A stretch of DNA of 29,199 nucleotides from a virus: positions 1-29,199 of the IMG/VR virus record IMGVR_UViG_3300008735_000075; one strand, 5' to 3'. Positions 1 to 7,312 of the stretch are shown here, piece by piece. A model generated the notes under the pieces. That model worked only from the letters and a program-made list of their open reading frames with translations. It had not been told where the DNA came from and searched no databases. A program made the position numbers and the translations under genes. Numbering within the stretch: position 1 is the first letter of the stretch; each line of letters begins with the position of its first letter.

Positions 1-654
1 AGAACCGATATACTGTTGTTCAGTAAATCTGTTGATACCCAGCATATCATTAGCTGCGATTGGTGGTACAATCAATGAACGATTGTCCATTGGTACATCA
101 GCATTATCTAGTTTTAGCATTAATGCTCTGATTCCAGCATCAGTAATGTCTGCTGCGTTAGATGAGTTACCAGTATACAATGTAGTACCAGTTGAACCAA
201 TATACGCAGTTTCCCATGATGCTGCATTATCACCACCAACTGTTCCGCCTTGTAAGGCTTCCCATAAAGTACCCAGTTTAGTGTCCACTTGAGTAGCGAG
301 TGCATAGCCCGCATCATCGGTGTAGAACTTCCTCATTGAAGCTAGTGATTGCACTTCTGCAATATCTTCAATCAGTTTTGAATACTCGTAATGTTGGTCA
401 ATAGATACACTAATTACAGTATTTGTTGCTGCCGATAGTGTAACCTGTGTGTTTGCTGCTTTAGCACTAGCTGAACCTCTTGAAGGAACTGGAATGTGAA
501 TCGTATCACCTTTCTTACCTTTGTGAGATAGCTTAGTAACTAGATTAGCAATCACTAAGTTCGACTTATAACTGCCTATAACTTCATCTGACCAGAGTTC
601 TGGGATGAAGTTATTGGCAATCGTAGTCGTAACTTGATTTGTGCCTAAAGCCAT
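1..654 (-). CDS. Major capsid (coat) protein, N-terminal part, cut by left edge
   Basis: This encodes the shell-forming coat protein; 218 codons are visible and the frame is open at position 1. The protein starts MALGTNQVTTTIANNF and has the stretch GKKGDTIHIPVPSRG near residue 50, which I recognise from coat proteins of podovirus-like, mostly marine, phages. The ATG at 654 follows a strong AAGGAGAAG ribosome site and lies 21 bases after the scaffold stop, the usual scaffold-coat order. The C-terminal half must lie beyond the left edge, probably joined to the right edge if the genome is circular. The family call rests on sequence resemblance and context; an HK97-type fold is likely but inferred. 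Confidence 0.82.
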   Translation of the reverse strand, partial: MALGTNQVTTTIANNFIPELWSDEVIGSYKSNLVIANLVTKLSHKGKKGDTIHIPVPSRGSASAKAANTQVTLSAATNTVISVSIDQHYEYSKLIEDIAEVQSLASMRKFYTDDAGYALATQVDTKLGTLWEALQGGTVGGDNAASWETAYIGSTGTTLYTGNSSNAADITDAGIRALMLKLDNADVPMDNRSLIVPPIAANDMLGINRFTEQQYIGS

Positions 655-675
655 TTTACTTCTCCTTTATAAATG

Positions 676-1467
676 TTATTTCACCCTACCCTCCGCATAA
701 GCCGAATGAATTTCATCAGCCAATGAAGCATAACGGTTAGGGTCTGTTACCTGTAGGTTGATTAGATCAGTCCTACGGTAAATTTTCTTCCCACCTACGG
801 AATCTCCCGATGACCGAGTTTCAGAACTTGTTTTCTTTAGGTTTTGCTGAATTTTAGTCTTTTCTTCAGCTTTTGCCTCTTGGGTTTTCTCAGACATTGC
901 TGTCGAAGAATACCAATCAAAGAGTTCAATCGCTAAATCCGACCTATATTCAGTATCAGCCTTACGAAACATTTCTGTCCTCGCTTCACTATCACCGATA
1001 AATTTTTGGAAAGCAGAATCTTGAACAGTTTTTTGCCAATCGGGATAAGCCTTATCTAAGGCATCCAAATTATGCTTTTGCATATTACCCATTCTCTCTT
1101 CCCTCGCCTTTATTACATCTGGGTGGTTTTCTATTGCTTGATTCACAGCCTTAACTGGATCATTAAAGAAGTTATCCTCCTGATGAAAAGGTTCTTCTGG
1201 TGGAGCAGCTTCAGTTGCTTTATTTTTTGCTTCTATCAGGCTTTGAATTAACTTGCGTTGCTCACCGACTTCATTGGATTGCTTACTCATTAACTTTTCA
1301 GACTGTTGATGCATTTCAATAACCTCCTGCATTGATTTACCAGCATACTTTTCAGGAATTTCGTATTCAGGTTGTTGAGTTTCCTCTGCCTGTACTTCTT
1401 GTGTTACTTCCTGATTTTCTGTTATTGGTTTACCTGTTTGAGGTGCTTCATCTACTACTATACTCAT
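676..1467 (-). CDS. Capsid scaffolding protein
   Basis: This 263-residue acidic, helical protein should guide coat assembly into the procapsid and then leave. Near residues 38-52 it has IPEKYAGKSMQEVIEMH, followed by a coiled-coil-like segment with EVGEQRKLI. It ends with KKIYRRTDLINLQVTDPNRYASLADEI and AYAEGRVK; this N-terminal IPEKYAGKS plus C-terminal R-T/A-DLI...DPxRY...AEGRVK layout is typical of podovirus scaffolds. A GTG at 1482 gives five more residues, but the ATG at 1467 has a GGAG site eight or nine bases upstream, so I chose the ATG. It sits between the small portal-side genes and the coat gene. Confidence 0.85.
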   Translation of the reverse strand: MSIVVDEAPQTGKPITENQEVTQEVQAEETQQPEYEIPEKYAGKSMQEVIEMHQQSEKLMSKQSNEVGEQRKLIQSLIEAKNKATEAAPPEEPFHQEDNFFNDPVKAVNQAIENHPDVIKAREERMGNMQKHNLDALDKAYPDWQKTVQDSAFQKFIGDSEARTEMFRKADTEYRSDLAIELFDWYSSTAMSEKTQEAKAEEKTKIQQNLKKTSSETRSSGDSVGGKKIYRRTDLINLQVTDPNRYASLADEIHSAYAEGRVK

Positions 1468-1501
1468 GGTTTCTCCGCCCACTTGGGGTTATGAAGTTAA
1501 A

Positions 1502-1744
1502 TTATGTTGGATTCTGGTCTACAGATTCTTCCAACGCTAGGTTTGTTGCTGACTGTAAACTTAAAACTAAATTTATCATCAACAACTGACCCTTGGCGTG
1601 CCAAAGGTCTTGCTCAGAGGTCATAGTGTCGATATTACTGGCACTATCCTCTAAATTCTTAAAATCTTCTATAAAATCACGCCAACCTTCAGTTTCCATC
1701 ATGGATAGCCTATCTTCTAGGAACTGTATATCGGTTTTTGGCAT
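1502..1744 (-). CDS. Small acidic protein between portal and scaffold
   Basis: This 80-residue protein starts MPKTDIQFLEDRLSMMETEGW. Its ATG follows the TAA of the preceding 79-residue gene with no spacer, so translation is probably coupled. It is predicted all-helical and acidic with no membrane segment. A small helical gene in this place is common in podovirus-type head modules, but I cannot assign a role. It may be a head-assembly or packaging accessory protein. Confidence that it is a real gene is high because of the tight junction and coherent reading frame; the function is unknown. Confidence 0.7.
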   Translation of the reverse strand: MPKTDIQFLEDRLSMMETEGWRDFIEDFKNLEDSASNIDTMTSEQDLWHAKGQLLMINLVLSLQSATNLALEESVDQNPT

Positions 1745-1984
1745 TTATTTCTTTTTTCTATACAATGCTGGATTATGGTTCTCATAAAGAAAGTTCAAAT
1801 TTTGTTTATCCATACTATTTTTAAATAATGGTAGAATATCTTGAAATTTCAATATAGGATTGCCACGATCATTTGTTAAAAGAGTACCAGTTTTTTTATA
1901 ATGATTGATAAATTGTTGTTCTGGACTAAGCTCTTCTTCACCATCTACCCAAGGTAGCCATCCAAACATTCCTTTTAATGACAT
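1745..1984 (-). CDS. Small unknown protein downstream of portal
   Basis: This 79-residue protein begins MSLKGMFGWLPWVDGEEELS and ends in a basic YRKKK tail. Its ATG overlaps the portal stop as TAATG, and the AGGAGG ribosome site is supplied by the last portal codons (Arg-Arg). The stop then abuts the next start. It is soluble by composition, with tryptophans near the N-terminus and an LLTNDRGNPILKF segment in the middle. I do not recognise the family. Position suggests a head-module accessory protein made in amounts tied to the portal. Confidence 0.68.
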   Translation of the reverse strand: MSLKGMFGWLPWVDGEEELSPEQQFINHYKKTGTLLTNDRGNPILKFQDILPLFKNSMDKQNLNFLYENHNPALYRKKK

Positions 1985-3942
1985 TATTGAACCCTCCTAT
2001 TAATCTTCTCTTTACTTCCTGCTGCTCTAGCATTAGCAAGGTTCAATATAGTTTCAGACTTCAAATGTTCTACTTCTGGAATATTTCTAGCCGTTTCAGA
2101 TCGTTTATTTTCAATATCTGCAATAGTTTTCTGAATAGCAACTGAATCTTTTTGAAGTTTAAGTATTTTTTCTTGTATATCAATTTCATTTGGTTGTCCA
2201 TTCATAGCCTCTGATTGCCATTTGATTGCTTTCGCCTCTTCTTCCTTGGCTTCTGCAAGAGTTTTTTGAATGGTAGCCTGTTGCATTTGCATTTGCATTT
2301 CTTGCTGCTGTTGCTCCATTTGCATTTGCTCTTCATTCGGTATATTGCCTTCCATTAAGGCATTAACAATTTGATCTCTATTATGAATAGATGAGTTTTG
2401 GAACATAGCGAGTAAAATAACATTGAAAGCAGGTGAATCTTTAGGTATAGTTTGTAACATACTAACCATTTGTTGTCCTTCTAATTCTTTTGCCATAATA
2501 CCCATTGTAGAATATGGTATAAACTTATAATCACTTACAGGATATCGGTCTACATCGAACTGAATCTTTCTCCACATACATTTATTAATCAAAGGAATGA
2601 GGAAAGTGTTCTGAAAATTCATTAAAGTACGCTTTTGTCGCTTAATTGCAGCACTTTGCATCATACTCATACCACTAGCAGTTTCATTAGCAGCAGCTCC
2701 TCCCCCTGTATCAGCAGAACCAGTTCCCATTTGTATCATATTTTGGAGAGATGCGACCTGATTGAATGTATTTTGATCTGTTGTACCCATGTCTAAAGGC
2801 ATGATTGCCTCTCTTGGAGAACCATTGGTCAGGACAGTTTTACCAGCTCGCACCTCGAACTTTACGCCTCTTGGCAATCTTGTGGCATCTGCTGCCATCA
2901 TTGGTGTTGTTGTGAGTGCCAAAGAGTCAATTCTTGCTCTCATTTCAGCATCTAGTGCCTTTTGAGGGTTATATCCCTTCTCACAGACACCTCTACCCCA
3001 GAATTTATTAGGTACAATGTCATGTTGATAGGAAATAAAGGGTCTATCTTCCATCATAAAGGCATTTTCCTCTACTCTAAGGATATATTGGTCATTACAC
3101 ATGGTAACAACCGCCTCTACTAGCTCATCTTTCTTGGAATACTCAAAATCATCCTTGTCAGCACCTATTTTAAGGAATCTTTTAGGTACTTTACCCCAAT
3201 ATTCGCATATTTTTACTGAATCGGACTCATCTGCCTGTTTTATTTCGGGATCATAGCCGAATTTAACAGTATCATAATCACCATCGAGAGGTACATCACG
3301 ATAAATCCCACTCTGAATACCTTCTACTACATGATAACGAGGCTTTATGACTTCATGTGCAACCCCTAAAGCATCATCTATAGAGTTCGCAGATGGATCA
3401 ATCAGAAATTCTTTGGGGGAAATAGGTTCAACAAGCACATCTATTGCTGGATATTCTGTTACTGTACGAGTAGTTGCCATTGTTCCATCAACATAATCTT
3501 CCGAAGGTGCTCTTTCTATTGTTTCTTTGACAACAATCTTGCCAACACCTGTTCCATAGATAGCACCATTGAGAAAAACCTCACAAATAGCATCTTTTAC
3601 ACCAGTTTTCTCTAAATCCTCCTGAAGTAGGTTGCGTACATACTCTGCATCGCTTGGATCTTGGTCAAGCATATCATCCTTGATGTCGAACCACTTGCCT
3701 CTGCCAAAGGTTGCTTCCTCCAATTCTGCTACAGAGGACTCAACTGCTTGTTGTAGAGCAGGAGCAATAAGTCTGGATCTTTCCATTTGCCTGGTTTTAT
3801 CTTCAGCAGACCATATACCACGCCATAGACGATAGTATTCATCCCACATCGGGATATAGTTTATATTTCTGTGATTTCTCCAGCTTTCAAGTCTGTAAGA
3901 TAACCAGCTTGCTAAAGCCTGATAATTCGTTTCTGAATCCAT
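1984..3942 (-). CDS. Portal protein (head-tail connector ring)
   Basis: At 652 residues this matches the size of P22/T7-type portals, the dodecameric ring through which DNA enters the head. The N-terminus (SYRLESWRNHRNINYIPMWD, then RSRLIAPALQQAVE and a FGRGKWFDI segment) and the middle (ISPKEFLIDPSA, then DDALGVAHEV) are typical of portals of this class. The last 150 residues are a long helix rich in Met and Gln (QMQMEQQQQEMQMQM near residue 545) and then charged coiled coil, like the barrel and tail of P22-type portals. It lies between terminase and scaffold. The ribosome site is weak. Portal identity is well supported by size and order; the subfamily is inferred. Confidence 0.85.
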   Translation of the reverse strand: MDSETNYQALASWLSYRLESWRNHRNINYIPMWDEYYRLWRGIWSAEDKTRQMERSRLIAPALQQAVESSVAELEEATFGRGKWFDIKDDMLDQDPSDAEYVRNLLQEDLEKTGVKDAICEVFLNGAIYGTGVGKIVVKETIERAPSEDYVDGTMATTRTVTEYPAIDVLVEPISPKEFLIDPSANSIDDALGVAHEVIKPRYHVVEGIQSGIYRDVPLDGDYDTVKFGYDPEIKQADESDSVKICEYWGKVPKRFLKIGADKDDFEYSKKDELVEAVVTMCNDQYILRVEENAFMMEDRPFISYQHDIVPNKFWGRGVCEKGYNPQKALDAEMRARIDSLALTTTPMMAADATRLPRGVKFEVRAGKTVLTNGSPREAIMPLDMGTTDQNTFNQVASLQNMIQMGTGSADTGGGAAANETASGMSMMQSAAIKRQKRTLMNFQNTFLIPLINKCMWRKIQFDVDRYPVSDYKFIPYSTMGIMAKELEGQQMVSMLQTIPKDSPAFNVILLAMFQNSSIHNRDQIVNALMEGNIPNEEQMQMEQQQQEMQMQMQQATIQKTLAEAKEEEAKAIKWQSEAMNGQPNEIDIQEKILKLQKDSVAIQKTIADIENKRSETARNIPEVEHLKSETILNLANARAAGSKEKINRRVQ

Positions 3943-3948
3943 ACTATT

Positions 3949-4119
3949 TTATCTTTGCCATCCTTTACCAGCCTTTTTTCTTTTGGCTGCATTTGATATA
4001 CCTACCCTATGCCTACGCATTTGTGTTGGAGTTATTGGTGTAAGAAATTTGGCAACTGCTCTCATTTTACTAGCTGTCGCTGCTCTCCGTTTATGAACTT
4101 TACTTTTATTTTTTTTCAC
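3949..4119 (-). CDS. Tiny basic protein, GTG start
   Basis: This is a 56-residue, strongly basic protein starting with GTG, read as MKKNKSKVHKRRAATASKMR and ending KKAGKGWQR. The start follows a very strong AGGGGGGAAA ribosome site. It fills the gap between the portal start (3942) and the 80-residue gene upstream, and an extended -10 promoter lies just ahead of it. The lysine/arginine content suggests nucleic-acid binding, perhaps DNA packaged in the head or RNA, but no family is recognised. The strong ribosome site and exact gap filling make it a likely gene. Confidence 0.62.
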   Translation of the reverse strand: MKKNKSKVHKRRAATASKMRAVAKFLTPITPTQMRRHRVGISNAAKRKKAGKGWQR

Positions 4120-4157
4120 TTTCCCCCCTATTTTTTCAAAATTGTTAATAAGTGCCG

Positions 4158-4187
4158 ATTATAACATATTTTTTAATATTAATGTAA
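4158..4187 (-). promoter_or_regulatory. Extended -10 promoter inside the head operon
   Basis: On the minus strand TATAAT occupies 4163-4158 and is preceded by TGT, giving an extended -10 (TGnTATAAT). A weak -35, TTACAT, lies 18 bases upstream at 4187-4182. It would start transcripts near 4150, ahead of the 56-residue basic gene and the portal, boosting head genes relative to terminase. It is a prediction from sequence only. Confidence 0.5.
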
Positions 4188-4421
4188 TTTTCTATCTTCT
4201 GGTTCTACTGTTACATCGCCATCCAATAGCATTTTACAAATAGTGAGATCTACTGAATCATCAAAATTTTCTATTCCTTCTTTTATATTTTCTTCTAAAA
4301 GGTTTGATATAATTTGACAAGCAACTATATATCTTTGAGTCAAATTTGTTACATCGTTACTAAAATCAAGAAGTTGTTTAAGTTCTTCTTTTGTTAAACC
4401 ATTAATACCCTGCAATTGCAT
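4179..4421 (-). CDS. Small helical protein downstream of large terminase
   Basis: This 80-residue protein reads MQLQGINGLTKEELKQLLDF and is acidic and mostly helical. An earlier ATG at 4442 has no ribosome site, whereas the ATG at 4421 has GGAGG seven bases upstream, so I use 4421. It overlaps the end of the large terminase gene by about 20 bases, implying coupled translation. No domain is recognised. Its place between terminase and portal suggests a packaging or head role, but that is inference. Confidence 0.6.
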   Translation of the reverse strand: MQLQGINGLTKEELKQLLDFSNDVTNLTQRYIVACQIISNLLEENIKEGIENFDDSVDLTICKMLLDGDVTVEPEDRKLH

Positions 4422-5652
4422 CCATTGGCCTCCATTCATCATCTAATTCTATTGAGTGGGCGAAATCAGCCACGCTAACCTGGTCTATATAAGCCAAAGC
4501 ATCTAGCATGTCATCATGTGCTAAACGATTTGGAAAGTCAATGAGTTGATTAGTAAATTCTCTCCACTCTCTTTTGTCATTAAAGGTTATCTGACCATGT
4601 TCCATTCTTCCTTGTAATGACCAAGTAATTCTATCGTTCTTTTTCTTACCACCATGCCTACATTCAGCAATTGTAACCCATCTTCCTTGAGTTCTCATTT
4701 CATCTTCCAAATAAGGTAAGATTGCGTTCCTTAGAGAGCCAGTTTCAATCCCTACTGTAGAAGATTCAACCTTGATTGCCGATTTAAGAATTTTTTTAGC
4801 AGTTTCCTTTACATTCCACCTGCCATGTAGAATGTCTTTAACCCACCACTTATCTCTGTCTATCTTAACTATCGCAATGGCTGTTTCATCTAATCGTGAT
4901 CGTTTTAAATTCCGTTCTTTCTCTATTGACTCATAACCAGCAGGATCAACAGCAATAACATAACTCCCATCTTTTGGTTCTTCATCCATCTGAAACCACG
5001 CTTCCTTGAAGATACCGCCAGTATTGGTTTCAAAAGAAGCCTCAAACTCTTGTCTAAAAGACATAGAGGACATTGATTTCTTAGAAGCCTCTATTTCATC
5101 AGAAGGTAAAAAAGGGTTATCTCTTGAAGTAAACTGAAAAGCCTCCCACTCATCATCTTCCAAAGCATCTTTATAGAGATCAAAGAAGTGATTCTTACCT
5201 GCTGGCGTTCCTATGAATAAAGCACCACCACGAACATCTGCCAAAGTCGGTCTTATGATCTGTTCCCATACCTGGGGTTTCATATTTGCATACTCATCTA
5301 GCACGCAATAAGCTAATCCTACTCCCCTCAAGGTTTCTGGTCTATCAGAACCTTTAAGATATATCTTCCTGCCGTTAATTAAAGTCAATACAGCAGTATT
5401 CTCATAGGCTTGTACAATCAAATCACTACCCAAATCCTTCAACATCGCCCACATAATGTCTTTAGCTTGCTGAAATGTAGGAGCAATATAGAAAACATCC
5501 TTGCTTTCAGACTGAATCGCATTAATCAACAACAACCAAGCAGAAAGGTAGGACTTTCCAAACCTTCTTCCTGCTGCGACAATCTTGAACCTCTTCTTGG
5601 AATTGAATATCTCTAGCTGTGCTGGATGAAGATCAATGTTTAACTCAGCCAT
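4402..5652 (-). CDS. terL: Large terminase subunit (packaging ATPase and nuclease)
   Basis: This 416-residue motor protein pumps DNA into the procapsid and cuts the concatemer. The ATPase half shows Walker A GRRFGKS (residues 28-34), Walker B YCVLDE (115-120) and the coupling motif GTP (148-150). The RNase H-like nuclease half shows the acidic residues expected for metal binding: D236 in AVDPAG, E303 in GIETG, and D380/D384 in HDDMLDALAY. This is the Terminase_6/Terminase_6C type. An AGAAGG site precedes the ATG, which overlaps the stop of the upstream 40-residue gene. All key residues are present, so it should be active. Confidence 0.95.
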   Translation of the reverse strand: MAELNIDLHPAQLEIFNSKKRFKIVAAGRRFGKSYLSAWLLLINAIQSESKDVFYIAPTFQQAKDIMWAMLKDLGSDLIVQAYENTAVLTLINGRKIYLKGSDRPETLRGVGLAYCVLDEYANMKPQVWEQIIRPTLADVRGGALFIGTPAGKNHFFDLYKDALEDDEWEAFQFTSRDNPFLPSDEIEASKKSMSSMSFRQEFEASFETNTGGIFKEAWFQMDEEPKDGSYVIAVDPAGYESIEKERNLKRSRLDETAIAIVKIDRDKWWVKDILHGRWNVKETAKKILKSAIKVESSTVGIETGSLRNAILPYLEDEMRTQGRWVTIAECRHGGKKKNDRITWSLQGRMEHGQITFNDKREWREFTNQLIDFPNRLAHDDMLDALAYIDQVSVADFAHSIELDDEWRPMDAIAGY

Positions 5653-5767
5653 TTACCTTCTTCTGTTCCTTTTTACGATTTTTTTCCACCCTCATTCTCC
5701 ATATTCTATGATTTCTAACAGAATGTTTTAGTTTATTAACTATAGGGTGTGGTTTCTTATGGCTCAT
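5645..5767 (-). CDS. Tiny basic protein just upstream of terL
   Basis: This 40-residue protein, MSHKKPHPIVNKLKHSVRNH and then RIWRMRVEKNRKKEQKKVNG, is very basic. Its ATG overlaps the TGA of the upstream zinc-protein gene (ATGA) and its own TGA overlaps the start of terL. Both junctions are exactly coupled, which is the main evidence that it is translated. The charge suggests DNA or RNA binding, possibly with the terminase, or a simple coupling leader for terL. No homolog is recognised. Confidence 0.55.
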   Translation of the reverse strand: MSHKKPHPIVNKLKHSVRNHRIWRMRVEKNRKKEQKKVNG

Positions 5768-5949
5768 TCTTTGTCTTTTATTCCTAAATGATATTTAGCC
5801 ATATCCATGACAGAAGAATAACACCATTCACAGAAGGTAACAGGGGAAATTCCAAAATATCCTTGTACTCCACCGCACTCTGGATCATATTCACCACCAC
5901 AAATGCAGCACTCATCGTCTAATTCAGCTTTTTTTTGCTCCGCTGACAT
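5764..5949 (-). CDS. Small zinc-binding protein in the terminase operon
   Basis: This 61-residue protein has cysteine pairs ECCICGGEYDPEC and then TFCEWCY, fitting a small zinc ribbon or knuckle with two CxxC-like sites about 22 residues apart. It overlaps the small-terminase candidate by 26 bases and the next small gene by an ATGA junction, so it belongs to the packaging operon. The role is unknown; zinc proteins of this size often bind nucleic acid or adapt other proteins. Note that 'CCIC(G/N)G' recurs in the 67-residue accessory protein at 10.3 kb. Confidence 0.65.
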   Translation of the reverse strand: MSAEQKKAELDDECCICGGEYDPECGGVQGYFGISPVTFCEWCYSSVMDMAKYHLGIKDKE

Positions 5950-6313
5950 TAACTATTACCTCGTCATCGTCTTTTTCAACTGGTTCAATCAATTCAGCCT
6001 CTTCAAATTCACTCGCTTTTTCTTTTATAGATTCTATAGATGCCACATTAATAATAACTTGAGCATCACTCTTTGTTCGTGTAGAGTCAACAGCCTTATG
6101 TACTGGCAATATTCTATCCAGGCACATTTTAAGGCAATGTACATCGCCTTGCATAGCCTTTGAAATCACCTTTTCCACTATTTCAGGACTCTTATTAGAC
6201 ATCAACTCTCTTGCGAGGGCGGTGTATTTGTTTACAGAGCCTTTAGGCCTACCTGCTGGATTTAATGATACCATTCCTTTTACGAAGGCAGGATTACCCT
6301 TTGATTTGCTCAC
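5924..6313 (-). CDS. Small terminase candidate (DUF5681-type)
   Basis: This 129-residue protein has the motif NPAGRPKGSVNKYT at about residues 18-31, the hallmark of DUF5681 proteins found upstream of large terminases and often proposed as the DNA-recognising small subunit. A helical region follows (ARELMSNKSPEIVEKVISKA) and then an acidic C-terminus ending KDDDEVIVNVSGAKKS. It starts with GTG overlapping the previous stop (GTGA), with GAGG upstream. Position three genes ahead of terL supports a packaging role, and the adjacent repeat-rich noncoding stretch is a natural place for a packaging site. The small-terminase role is inferred from family and context. Confidence 0.65.
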   Translation of the reverse strand: MSKSKGNPAFVKGMVSLNPAGRPKGSVNKYTALARELMSNKSPEIVEKVISKAMQGDVHCLKMCLDRILPVHKAVDSTRTKSDAQVIINVASIESIKEKASEFEEAELIEPVEKDDDEVIVNVSGAKKS

Positions 6314-6528
6314 AATACCTCTACTTCACCATTGGTTTCAATCCAGACCCTAGCACCACATGACAATGGCTTGTCTGGTCTATAGACAACCTTAGAATCA
6401 CCCTTTATTACAACCTCATGTCCATACTTATTATCCTTATAGGTTTTGCAGGTAATAACTGGTTTTCTTTCGCCTGTCTTAGTGTTTCTTTTAATAACAT
6501 GCTGATTAATATGGATGATTTTCTTCAT
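6310..6528 (-). CDS. Conserved small phage protein heading the head operon
   Basis: This is a 72-residue basic, beta-rich protein: MKKIIHINQHVIKRNTKTGE, then PVITCKTYKDN, HEVVIKG and YRPDKPLSCGARVWIET. I recognise the INQH...PVIT.K.YKDN...KPLSCGARVWIE pattern as a conserved phage protein of unknown function. A TTG 48 bases upstream is a poor start with no ribosome site. The ATG at 6528 matches the family start and lies only seven bases after a good -10 box, so its mRNA may be leaderless. It is the first gene of the terminase-head operon and overlaps the next gene as GTGA. Confidence 0.72.
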   Translation of the reverse strand: MKKIIHINQHVIKRNTKTGERKPVITCKTYKDNKYGHEVVIKGDSKVVYRPDKPLSCGARVWIETNGEVEVL

Positions 6529-6535
6529 TGTGGGT

Positions 6536-6544
6536 AGTATACCA
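6536..6544 (-). promoter_or_regulatory. Extended -10 promoter of the terminase-head operon
   Basis: The minus strand reads TGGTATACT, an extended -10 (TGn plus TATACT at 6541-6536). No convincing -35 is seen. Transcription would start at about 6529-6528, on or next to the ATG of the first gene. The same TGGTAT core occurs in the 11.51-kb and 9.71-kb promoters. Confidence 0.55.
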
Positions 6545-6593
6545 CATAAGTAATTGATATTTGGTTTTTTTTTCAAATTTTGTTTTTTGTGCG

Positions 6594-6622
6594 TTGGAGG
6601 TAGCGTTTACAGTTGATATAAG
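6594..6622 (+). promoter_or_regulatory. Weak candidate plus-strand promoter in the island
   Basis: TTGGAG (6594-6599) and TATAAG (6617-6622) are 17 bases apart. A transcript from about 6629 would run to the plus-strand terminator ending near 6700, making a short RNA of about 70 bases with no gene in it. The -35 match is poor, so this is tentative. Confidence 0.25.
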
Positions 6623-6670
6623 CGAAGAGCCTCCCTGGGGGTGTTTGGGGATCTGGTCGGAGCTGCTCTG

Positions 6671-6700
6671 AAAGGCCTATTCTAGAGCCTTTTTTATTTT
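6671..6700 (+). terminator. Rho-independent terminator, plus strand, with no plus-strand gene before it
   Basis: AAAGGC (6671-6676) pairs with GCCTTT (6687-6692), with inner CTA/TAG pairs, and is followed by TTTTTTATTTT. An alternative stem GCTCT/AGAGC overlaps it. The T-run marks the plus strand as the terminated one, although all nearby genes are on the minus strand. It may end a small RNA. Confidence 0.5.
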
Positions 6701-7020
6701 CAGCCGTTTGCTACAATCCAGGAGATGAATCCCTGGGAGAATCAGAGGGAGAATGGCTGACCGATATCCTACTTATTGATTAGTAGTTATCTATTGCCAG
6801 GAGCTGCACCAGGTACTCATACTTAGGAGCTTTACAGCTTCCCTGGCTTTGTGTTCTCTTCCTGGTTGTTCTCTTACTGTTAGAGCTGCTTATTAATCAG
6901 GGTTCAGGCTCTGCCATTGCAGCAGAACAGGAGGCCAGGTAGCAGCTGGAACCCATCACCCAGGCAACCAGTCGACCAGGTGCAGCAGCTGCCAGGTTTT
7001 TTATCTCCCTGGCTGAATGT

Positions 7021-7098
7021 TGGAAGTTAAAAAAGACTTCCTGGAAGTTAAAATAAACTTCCCAGGCTTTGTTGGAAGTTAAAACTAATTTTTGGAAG
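7021..7098. repeat. TGGAAGTTAAAA repeats forming two tandem palindromes
   Basis: TGGAAGTTAAAA occurs at 7021, 7042 and 7073, with a shorter TGGAAG at 7093; the spacings of 21, 31 and 20 bases are close to whole helical turns. The first two copies each form an inverted repeat: GGAAGT/ACTTCC at 7022-7041, and GGAAGTT/AACTTCC at 7043-7062. This looks like a phased protein-binding array in the CCWGG island. Confidence 0.6.
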
Positions 7099-7265
7099 CC
7101 TTGCAGCCGTTGCCTGGCTGAACAGGGCAAAAGGCCAGGAATACGCCTGGAACAGCTCCCCAGGATTCGTTTTAAGCGGCTTTTATTAGGTAGGCCTGGC
7201 GTTGGGTTGTGGGTTATTGGCTGTTTGCTGCCTGGTTGGCTCTGTGTTCCTGGAGGCCAGACACT

Positions 7266-7289
7266 AAAAAGGGAGGCTGTGAACCTCCC
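7266..7289 (-). terminator. Rho-independent terminator of the 7.3-8.7 kb unit
   Basis: Read on the minus strand, GGGAGG (stem), a 7-base loop and CCTCCC are followed by TTTTT. The plus-strand positions are the A-run at 7266-7270, arms at 7271-7276 and 7284-7289. It lies 24 bases after the stop of the 128-residue gene. Confidence 0.82.
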
Positions 7290-7312
7290 TGATTATTTAC
7301 AGCTGCCTGGTT

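Larger units (their letters stand above)
6577..7265. other. Gene-free island packed with CCTGG/CCAGG sites
   Basis: About 690 bases hold no supported gene. CCWGG (CCTGG or CCAGG) occurs about 21 times here and continues into the next gene, giving about 34 sites from 6634 to 7721 by hand count, roughly one per 32 bases. In the tail region (18.2-29.2 kb) I count only about a dozen in 11 kb. Four sites at 6960, 6976, 6992 and 7008 are exactly 16 bases apart and another is at 7040. AGCTG/CAGCT is also frequent. The island lies beside the small-terminase operon, so a packaging site, replication or recombination site, or protein-binding array is possible. Confidence 0.6.

Noticed and set aside
2270-2345. 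CATTTG-type short repeat
   Set aside because: It is the coding sequence for the Met/Gln-rich helix in the portal protein; low complexity at protein level, not a CRISPR or regulatory repeat.
6897-7130. 77-residue minus-strand reading frame in the island
   Set aside because: TTG start, no ribosome site, alanine and serine content explained by the GC-rich motif, and it crosses the TGGAAGTTAAAA repeats.
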